Of a stretch of 64,000 bases of DNA, positions 56,734 through 64,000 are shown one piece after another. The notes beneath the pieces were generated by a model, which searched no databases, was not told where the DNA came from, and saw only the letters and a program-made list of their open reading frames with translations. The translations under genes and the position numbers were made by a program. Source of the stretch: Delphinus delphis (lineage: Eukaryota; Chordata; Mammalia; Artiodactyla; Delphinidae); assembly GCF_949987515.2 (NCBI RefSeq), contig NC_082692.2, positions 85,383,488 through 85,447,487 on the forward strand. The letters run 5' to 3'. The stretch's first letter is position 1; each line of letters starts with the position of its first letter.

Positions 56734-56840
56734 AAAATAAGAATTATATTACTTTACAGATGAGGAAACAACCAATACACAATGGACCTAAGATGGGAAC
56801 CCACATCTTTGAACCCCAAGTCTACTCTACCAGATTTTGT
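56734..56840 (-). repeat. MIR fragment (right half)
   Basis: 'ttacagatgaggaaacaacc', 'gatgggaacccacatctttg' and 'aaccccaagtctactctacc' continue the reverse MIR. Confidence 0.7.
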
Positions 56841-56869
56841 TCCTAAACAGTCAACAGCAGGTCAGCCAT

Positions 56870-56960
56870 CCTCTCTGAGTGTGTCTCCATTTGTAAAACG
56901 GGAATAAAAGCATCTTAAAACAGGGTTGTCATGGAGATCTGATGAGATAAGTTACAGGTA
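56870..56960 (+). repeat. MIR SINE fragment
   Basis: 'tgtctccatttgtaaaacgg', 'gttgtcatggagatctgatg' and 'agataagttacaggt' follow plus-strand MIR. Confidence 0.65.
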
Positions 56961-57420
56961 TCAGTGAAGATGCTTTGGGCTGTAAAGTCAAAGACAAATC
57001 CAATTTACCATGGCTTTAAAATAAAGCAATTTATTGGATCCTGGACCTGCAAAGTCCACAGTGGGGGGGATTTCAGGATTGAGCTGATCTAGATGTAGGT
57101 GGGGAGACAGGGCAGGGCTTCGTTTCTCAGGGATTCTCTTGGCTCTGCCTTCCTCTGGGTGTTGGCCTCGTGCCCAGGCTGGCTGCCTTCACTGTAGAGA
57201 GATGACACCGTGCAGGTCCTGGGCTTCCTGGTTTCTCTTCCACGTGTGGAGAACAAGATGGCTTCCTTTTTCCTACCCATCCTGCTGCGTCTTGAGCTTC
57301 AGTCTGATTGGATGACCAGCCCCACCCCTACAAGTAACTGGCGTGGAACATGGCAAGGAATGTGGCTGCTACACCCTGTGAGAGCAGAGGAGCAGATGCT
57401 CTGGAGGCAGCCAGAACGGC
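56960..57420. repeat. Old interspersed repeat, second copy of the 3412 family
   Basis: Begins 'agtgaagatgctttgggctg' and continues 'aaataaagcaatttattgga', 'tcttggctctgccttcctct' and 'tctgattggatgaccagccc'. The first block aligns with 3412-3450. Confidence 0.5.
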
Positions 57421-57589
57421 AACCGAAGTATGTGGAAAACACAGTACAGGCGTGAAGCACAGCACCGAGCCCTTTGAAAGCGCTCAGGAATCCCGGCATT
57501 CGATGTTCTCTTGTGTCATCCTTTTCCATGCGTAAAGGGGGTTCTTTGGTCAGCACCACTCAGGAGGTTCCCTCAGTTACTAAACATTG

Positions 57590-57800
57590 ATTATCACAGC
57601 AGGTAACATTTTCTGAGCACTTACTGTATGCCTGGCACTGCGCTAAGCACTTTGTATTACATCGATTAATCCCTGCTTTGGCCATGGAGGTAGGAAACAT
57701 CCTAGTTCCTATTTTGCAGATGAGGAAGCCAAGGTACAGAGAAGCCAACTAATTGCCCAACATCACACAGACAGTCAACTGCTGCTAGCCCATGATCTTC
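57590..57800 (-). repeat. MIR SINE, fairly complete
   Basis: 'tgagcacttactgtatgcct', 'ggcactgcgctaagcacttt', 'ttgcagatgaggaagccaag' and 'gcccaacatcacacagacag' are the reverse MIR. Confidence 0.85.
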
Positions 57801-58195
57801 TGACTTTGAGAACTCATTCCTAAATAAAGCACAATCTGGTCTTTTGAAAGAGCAGTAACATGATATTTCTCTAAAAGGATTTTATAATTTATACTTTTTA
57901 TTTTTCCCCCTTGGCCAGTTTAGACTATTACACCATGTCACCCCATGTCATATCATTAGTGTTGTACTTCCAAATGATCTATTCCGGGGGGACACAGTCT
58001 TGAGAATTACATCAAATAATAATAATTAGGAGGAGGGGGGAGGGGGAGGTGGTGGAGGAGAAAGTGGCTACCTGCTGATGAGATGAGTTTGGAAGACACC
58101 ACATACCTCTAAAGCAGTTAGGCCTTGTCATCTGACCTCTGGTTACCCAAACTCAGAGGCTGTGTAGATATGAAGAGGGAAGGCTCCCATGTCGA
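57801..58195. other. No gene; unassigned sequence
   Basis: Contains a polypurine (GGA/GGG-rich) tract at 58027-58062. No exon recognised. Confidence 0.35.
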
Positions 58196-58605
58196 GGCTG
58201 GACTTGACCTTTGGCTATTTCCCACCCCATCTCTTCCCTCATCGGCTATACTCCCCTCCTTTATTGCCTTCATGTCTCTGCTCAAAACAACCGCTCATCA
58301 AGGAGGGAAGTCCTATCTCCTCTCTGTATAAGATAGTACTGCCTTCCATCCCCTATACTCCATTAGTCTTCTGTGGGGGGTTTTGGGGGGGTTTTTTGTA
58401 CAGGATTTAACACCATCTACCATATTACCTATCTTTGTTGATTGACTCATTATCTCTGTGTTCCCTCACTAGGATGCAAACACTTTGGCAGAAGGACTTA
58501 GGTCTTTTGTTCACTGCTATGTCTCCAGCACCTAGAACAGTGCCTGGCATAGGCTCTGTGCTTAATAATGTAGATCAAATGAATAAATAAGTATATACTA
58601 TAGTA
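58196..58605 (+). repeat. L2 LINE 3' end
   Basis: 'gctcaaaacaaccgctcatc', 'aaggagggaagtcctatctc', 'tgctatgtctccagcaccta' and 'gaacagtgcctggcatagg' with a terminal 'gaataaataag'. A G/T-rich interruption lies at 58373-58398. Confidence 0.82.
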
Positions 58606-58804
58606 TCCTGCTTCTTAGCCATTCACAATGCCCAGATACCACAGGCTCTGAGAATCTTGCTTAAGTTGTTTAAAATCAGTATTGCCCAAATATGACAGCT
58701 TAAACACTTTTCGTTAAAAAAAACCAAAAGACACAAAACAAAACAAAAACCCACTAACATTCCGAAGAACTAAAATTTGCTGGAAATCACTTTGGGAAAC
58801 ACTG

Positions 58805-58930
58805 AACTATTATCTTCCCATCTTATAGGCAAAGAAACTGAGCCTCTGAGGTGTCCAAGGGCACATCCAGGTCACACAGTGAGCCACTGACCCTCAGGAC
58901 CAAGCCTGGCCCTCCATCCTCTGCCCTGGA
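58805..58930 (-). repeat. MIR SINE fragment
   Basis: 'aggcaaagaaactgagcctc' and 'atccaggtcacacagtgagc' are the reverse MIR core. The preceding 58640-58804 ends 'ctttgggaaacactgaac', resembling a hAT-type terminus. Confidence 0.7.
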
Positions 58931-59464
58931 TACACGGGCTTCATCACCTCCCTGTACTGTATTGACTGAGGATCTTTGGGGCTAATTTTACCAGACACAA
59001 CAATCAATAAAACCATCAATGAGTATTAATGGGCCATCCATTCTGTGCCTAGCCATCGGCACCTGCATTATGACGCTGAAAGCTCGATGATACTTTTACA
59101 GGAGATACAATTTTTCAAGAGCTGCTGATTGATTCCTTGAAGACTCACATTCACCAGTAGATACATTTTCCCAGACAGTCTTGGCTTCATTGATCTTTGT
59201 TGTGTGCCAATCCTGTTCTTGCCATTTTATTATTATTATTTTTTATACTTCACTTCCTGCTTTCACTTCCTTAGGTTTTTTGTTTGTTTGTTTTGAGTTG
59301 TATCACGGTTACTGACCCAATGGGACACAGCCCTCTTTGTGGGCCAAAGAAGATGCTCTACAGCCTCTATGGGAAAAAAATTAAGTTGCTGTGTGGAGAG
59401 GGTTGGTGAGAATGTCAGGCGATGTGGGACCCTCACAGCCCAGTCACTGGGTCTTCTTTGGAAG
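58931..59464. other. No gene; unassigned sequence
   Basis: No exon or repeat recognised. Confidence 0.35.
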
Positions 59465-59900
59465 GGAGTCACCTCCCTGACACTATTTTCTCACCACCTC
59501 CTCGCCCCAACTGGCCTGTGTCCCCTCTCCTCCTCTGAAGCTGCTCTTGTCAAGGACACAGTGTCCTCCTTGACACCCAACCCCTCCTCAGGCCTCATCT
59601 TACTAGGCAGTCTGGAAGCTTCAGACACAACTGGCCACTCTCTCCTCTTGGACACACATGCTATTCTTCACACCCACAAAACCATGCTGCCTGGGATTTC
59701 CTTCTCCTGTACTGACTGTCCCTCCTCAAGTTCCCGTGGCTAGCCCCTACCCCCTCTATATTCTCATTTCTAAACTGGGGAGTCCCTAAGGCTTGCTCCA
59801 GACCCTTTCCTTTCCTCAATCCATAGCCTTTCTCCAGATAATATTACCTGGACCAATGGCTCTAAATAGCATCCCTCCCCACCCCATGGCTCTACCACTA
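59465..59900 (+). repeat. Old LINE (L2/CR1-clade) ORF2 relic
   Basis: 'tctgaagctgctcttgtcaa', 'cactctctcctcttggacac' and 'aatggctctaaatagcatcc' suggest a reverse-transcriptase-coding relic of an ancient LINE. It is highly diverged. Confidence 0.45.
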
Positions 59901-59964
59901 CTGCCACCAAAAAAAAAAAAGGAAGAAAGAAAAGAAAAGTCTCCAGGATTATACAACCAAATGG

Positions 59965-60097
59965 TGACTTGCCTTTTATTAGTTATGCGACCTTGAACAC
60001 ATATTTAACCTGTCTGTGCTGCAGTTTCCTCAAATTTGAAAAGAAGCGAGAAGCACTGATTTCATAGGCCTCTAGTGAGGATGAAATGACTTTAATA
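59965..60097 (+). repeat. MIR fragment, split by MER2 (left part)
   Basis: 'tagttatgcgaccttgaaca', 'ctgtgctgcagtttcctcaa' and 'gaggatgaaatgactttaat' are plus-strand MIR. It breaks at TA and resumes at 60408. Confidence 0.75.
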
Positions 60098-60407
60098 CAG
60101 TGAAGCCACCAGATCCATGGGTTCTGCATTCACAGATTCAACCAAGGGTGGATGGAAAATACTTGAAAAGAAAATTCCCGGCAGTTCCAAAAAGCAAAAC
60201 TTGAATTTGCCACGCACAGGAAATTATTTAGATATCATTTACATGGTATTTGGTATTATAAGTAATTTAGAGATGATTTAAAGGGAGGATGTGCATAGGT
60301 TATATGCAAATGCTACACCTTATTATATAAAGGACTTGAGCATCTGCGGATTTCGGTACCCGTGGGGCTCCTGGAACCAATCGCCCACAGACACCGAGGG
60401 ACGGCTG
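60098..60407. mobile_element. MER2-type Tigger-family DNA transposon
   Basis: Starts CAGTGAAGCCACCAGATCCA and ends with the inverted counterpart 'cagacaccgagggacggctg'. It holds 'ttccaaaaagcaaaacttga' and 'gatttaaagggaggatgtgc' inside, the MER2 order. TA dinucleotides flank both sides (60096-60097 and 60408-60409). It is 310 bp and non-autonomous. Confidence 0.92.
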
Positions 60408-60432
60408 TATATGGAAAGCGCCTACACTGTAA
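60408..60432 (+). repeat. MIR fragment (right part)
   Basis: 'tatggaaagcgcctacactg' continues the MIR from 60097; MIR has 'catgtaaagcgctta' there. Confidence 0.6.
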
Positions 60433-61779
60433 GCGTAAAGCAAGGGTCGCCAATTGTAGTCACTTCATCTCTCCCCCAGAGTATCTAACAGATATGCACA
60501 AAATAGAATTAAAGATTTCCCCACCCCACATCCCCCTCCAGAGTCTTTTCTCCATTATCTTAAAATCAACCAACTGAAAATCTAAGATGATTCAAAAGGT
60601 TCAAAAGCCACCACTTGTGAATAAAGTGCTCAGGGGGGATGGGGAGAGCATTTGCCCTTCACCCCCATCCCCGACCCCAGTGCATCCAGCAGGGTTCCTG
60701 CCCCTCCCAGGGCTCCAGTGGGGGACCAGGCAGAGATGCCCACAGCTCACTGAATCTACACCCCCAGTTCCCCTAACTCAGAAAAGCCAAACTCCCCACA
60801 CCCCTCAGATGTTCCCCACTGAGCTGGTCCAGCCCTTTGCCAACTACAGCCTAGCTCTCCACCTCTGAAGGATTTTTTGTTTGTTTGTTTTGCTTTTTAA
60901 CCCAGCCCCTGGAACAAGGGAAACTTGAGGTTACATGTCACAAAAACACGCTTGTCCTCTTCAAAGAAGGAGAGGGATAAAATAGCGTATTCTTTGGGGA
61001 TAGGCCAATAGGAAAATAGGTAGGTTGATTTCTTGGTTAATTTTCAGATTTTCTTGCCAAGAAAGAAGATTCAATGATTAAGGCCTCAAGAAGAAAGCCG
61101 GTTTGAGGAGGATGGATCAGGCAGGGCTCTTGGAGGCCTTGGATGTCCTTGTGGGCATAGAACTCACTTGCCACCTCCCACGGTGGAGAAGAAAAGTCTA
61201 GAGGGTGTGGCCAGGACAGCGGGCTCTGAGAGCAGTCTCCGTCCGCCAGGACTTGAAGACCCTAAAGCCCTCTCTGGGAGAGCAGAAGCAGAGTCTAAAA
61301 GCCTGTGAGAGCCACCAGTTACATATGACATGTTTCCTTCTTAAGCACTCCTGGCTGGCGAGGTTCAAGTGTGTCTGAATGGACTGGATGGGGTTACAGC
61401 CAAGTGGACCCATGCTCCCCTGCCTTTCACCCCCCAGGACAGCCCCAGGCAGACCTCCGGCAGTGGCCGCAGTTTGTTCTCCACCTTCACACTGCAGCCT
61501 CCCACTCTGATCTCCACGCCTTCCATGGTCCCCTCAACCTCTCAGAGTCTCCCTTCCCAGCACCCCTGCAGAGCCTGTTCTCCCAGATGGTGACACAGCT
61601 CTGGAAGTTCCTGACTACGATCACGCCCCTTCCAACATGTACCGAGATGTCTATTGGAGATCACAGCGAGGGGGTCACCGTGCTAAGTGTCGTAGGCTGG
61701 CATTTCTGCACACACTTTTCATACTCTTTAAGGTGCTCAGATCTGGAGCTCTGCTTTCCAAGCCCAGATTCCAGCTCTG
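60433..61779. other. No gene; unassigned sequence
   Basis: About 1.35 kb. The 176-codon plus-strand frame at 61371-61901 overlaps a MER5-like relic at its end and has no domain. Treated as chance. Confidence 0.35.
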
Positions 61780-61912
61780 CACACTGGAATCACCCGGAGA
61801 GTTTTAAGAAGTCCTGCTGCGATTTAACTAGTCCGAGGCGAGGCCAAGGCACTGGGACTGTAAAGAGATTCCAGGTGATTCTAACGAGCAGGAAAGTGTG
61901 AACCCCTGCTGT
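61780..61912. repeat. MER5-like hAT element
   Basis: 'cacactggaatcacccggag', 'agttttaagaagtcctgctg' and 'ccaggtgattctaacgagca' show the MER5A inverted symmetry, but the terminal CAGTG is diverged. Confidence 0.6.
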
Positions 61913-62489
61913 AGAGCTGGGATTGACGAGCAGCTTCAATGTAAGGCGAGCACACGAAGAGACAGGAATTCCAGGGGCACTTCGGAGGGCCCTCTCCCAG
62001 CCCGGGTGAACGGCGAGGTCAGGGTCAAGGAAGGCAACCTCTGGACGTTTTTTAAGGATGAGTAGGAATAGGTCGAGTAACCCAGAAGAGAAAAGGGCTG
62101 GGGAGGGGTGGGGTGAGGACTTCAGAAGAAGGAAGAAGGAAAAAACGTGGGAGGGAGTTGAGAGGTTTGGAAATGACACTGGAATATTAAATTTCAGAGG
62201 TTCTTTCTGTTGAGCTAAAGAGGTGATTAGAGACGAAAGCATGTAGGACCTTGTAGGATTTTAATATGAAGGCAATAGAACTATAGGCGGGTGGAGCGAG
62301 ATGTGAATTTAGGGAGCCATCTCAGGGGGCTGTGTGAAGGATGGATTGACAGGTGGGTAGGGAGCCGGGCTATGGAGGATCTACTAACGTATTTATTAAT
62401 AAATCCCCTGTTACCTTGATCTCCTCTGCCAATACCCAACAAGAAGAAGAACAGGTATCATTTACCCAGGTCATTGCCTGGGATACAGA
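61913..62489. other. No gene; unassigned sequence
   Basis: The 150-codon minus-strand frame at 61790-62242 overlaps the MER5-like relic and has no recognised domain. Confidence 0.35.
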
Positions 62490-62655
62490 CAGAGCTAATT
62501 GCTTGACATGCACCATCTTTCAAAAACAAAAATCCTCACACCATCCCTGTGAGGTTGTTATTATTATCCCCATTTTACAGATGAACAACCCAAGTTAAAT
62601 AACTCGCCTGAGCATCTCACAGCTAGTTAAGTGGCGGAGCCAAGACGCCGACTCA
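62490..62655 (-). repeat. MIR SINE
   Basis: 'aaatcctcacaccatccctg', 'tattattatccccattttac', 'agatgaacaacccaagttaa' and 'ctcacagctagttaagtggc' are the reverse MIR. Confidence 0.85.
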
Positions 62656-63361
62656 GCAGAGACAGCATCCCTGGCCGTGAAGTGTCTGCCCCTCCCTGCT
62701 TTTGACTACATCCTCGGGATTGCTAGCATCACTAATCGCTCATTAGCTTGCATTTTAATGGGGGCCTTCTGGTACCTTAAAGTAAAGCAATCACTTTTCC
62801 TAATTGATCCAGATGTCTGATGCCTTAATGGCACAATCTAAGGGTATAAAACCAACTTCCTCCTTGTAAATCATTTTGACCTGCTCAGCAAATGCAGAGG
62901 CTTCTAGTCACAGACACATGCCTCACTTCTGAACTGAAGGCAGATCACCAGGTGAGGACGGAAGGCCTCACGCTGGTTTCCTGCAACTGCTCGTCACAGG
63001 AGAGGGAGTTATTAAAAATGCAGATTCCCTAGGCTCCACCAGGCTCCAGGATCCCTAGCTGTGACGTCTGGAATCCACACTGTATAAGCTCCCCCTAACC
63101 ATCAGCCTGGAGCAGGCAGCTGGCTCAGTCCCTGCTTCTGCAGGAGGGGGACTCCTGAAATAACTGTTGCTACGTGTCCTTCTGCACAGCACATGAAAGG
63201 GAAAGGGTCCTGTGTGCACAGGTCTGAAGTACGAGATCTCTCGCAGAACTGCAGGTCTTGGCATAAAGCCTTCCTGTCTCCCAAGTCAGCTACTGTTCAT
63301 CAGCTCAAGTAACCAGTGGCGGCCCAGGGAGAAGTGATGGGAGAAAGCAAAGCTGCTGATC
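62656..63361. other. No gene; mostly unassigned
   Basis: At 62985-63100, 'ttaaaaatgcagattcccta' and 'ggctccaccaggctccagga' resemble a MER5-type element. Nothing else is recognised. Confidence 0.4.
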
Positions 63362-63371
63362 AAGAACTAAG

Positions 63372-63574
63372 AGGACGAATAAGCAACAAGGTTCTACTCT
63401 ATAGCACAGAGAACTATATTCAATATCCTACGATAAACCATAATGGAAAAGAATATGAAAAAAAAGAATGTGTATATATACATAACTGAATCACTTTGCT
63501 GTACAGCAGAAATTAACACAGCATTGTAAATCAACTATACTTCAATAAAAAAATATTAGAACTAAAAAAAAAAA
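63372..63574 (+). mobile_element. Short 5'-truncated L1 3' end with target-site duplication
   Basis: 'aagcaacaaggttctactct', 'atagcacagagaactatatt', 'gaatcactttgctgtacagc' and 'cagcattgtaaatcaactat', then A's. The duplication AAGAACTAAG lies at 63362-63371 and 63575-63584. It belongs to the same lineage L1 tail class as 37193-37860. Confidence 0.9.
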
Positions 63575-63584
63575 AAGAACTAAG

Positions 63585-64000
63585 GATGGGGGAAGGTAAC
63601 AGCCAGGTGGGCTTTTAATTGATAGGTGATCCTTTCTCCTTCCACCAAAATGCTCTCTACAGCTCGAGTCCTGCCTCATTTCCTTGCTCAAGTGCCCACA
63701 TGCAAAAATCTGTATCTACGTACATCCCGGGATGCTCTTTACTGGTAAGTGCATGGTGGGGCAGCTGGGTGACCAGTGACGCCTCTGAAGGTTATGCTGT
63801 AGCAGCCTGGTCACTGAAGGATTTGCTTTGAAAACTAGAATAATATAAATCATCTGCCTCAGTGGAAAGTTCTTTCATGTAGAAGCCAACATGGAAATCG
63901 GTGCCTGGAACCAACCCACCAAATACCCAGTCAGATGCCCCAGGTGACTGTCTTTAAGAAAACCAGGTGCTTTGATCCCCAGCCAACTTCTGCAGCTCTA
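63585..64000. other. No gene; unassigned sequence
   Basis: No exon or repeat recognised up to the window edge. Confidence 0.35.

Noticed and set aside
61371..61901. 176-codon plus-strand open frame
   Set aside because: No domain is recognised, and the end runs into a MER5-like relic.
1..64000. A novel multi-gene biological system
   Set aside because: No host coding genes are visible. The structure is explained by layered transposons plus unassigned non-coding DNA.

Overview
This is mammalian nuclear DNA, almost certainly from a cetacean (whale or dolphin) and most likely a toothed whale. Eleven copies of a tRNA-derived SINE have the CHR design: a head reading GGCTTCCCTGGTGGC..., Pol III A and B boxes, and a GC-rich body. 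Three are the older long form and eight are the younger short form. No ruminant Bov-tA/BovB and no pig PRE-1 elements are visible. CHR SINEs are known from cetaceans, hippopotamuses and ruminants, and abundant short-form copies point to Cetacea. This organism call is inference from repeat content.

I found no convincing host protein-coding exon, tRNA, rRNA or other host RNA gene on either strand. The longer open reading frames are accidental, or lie in SINEs, LTRs or LINE-1 relics. The window reads as intergenic or deep-intronic DNA built from layered transposon insertions.

Layout. 1-4 kb: a Tigger-type DNA transposon, an MLT1 LTR, an L2 tail and a minus-strand CHR SINE. 4-9 kb: an old L1 with ORF1, part of ORF2 and a 3' end, broken by a CHR SINE, plus another old L1 3' end. 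9-16 kb: mostly low-repeat DNA with a consensus-grade CTCF-like motif, an LTR-like repeat, MIR pieces, a long CHR SINE inside a MIR, and an MLT1A LTR. 16-18 kb: a CHR SINE beside an old L1 ORF1 relic. 18-23 kb: MLT1, L2 and MER5-like relics and a CHR SINE with a duplicated tail. 23-31 kb: largely unassigned sequence with MIR and L1 3' fragments, a pair of about 105-bp direct repeats, and a 21-bp x 3 minisatellite. 31-41 kb: an LTR, L2, MIRs, MLT1 LTRs, two CHR SINEs and a 5'-truncated L1. 41-43.8 kb: a long CHR SINE, a CRE/NRF1-like motif cluster, a small hAT element with a perfect 8-bp duplication, and an ERV-type LTR. 43.9-47.4 kb: an old L1 mosaic with a long CHR SINE. 48.66-54.68 kb: the dominant feature, an essentially full-length but dead lineage L1 bounded by a 14/15 target-site duplication and later split by a CHR SINE. 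54.7-64 kb: quiet sequence, then MIR, L2 and MER2/Tigger relics, a CHR SINE inside a MIR, and a short L1 tail.

No genes work together here. What can be read is insertion chronology: MIR and L2 first, then MLT1, MER5 and Tigger elements and old L1s, then lineage L1s, then CHR SINEs. I found no evidence of a new biological system. The best follow-ups are the regulatory motif clusters, the unexplained local duplications, and the nested insertions with clean target-site duplications.
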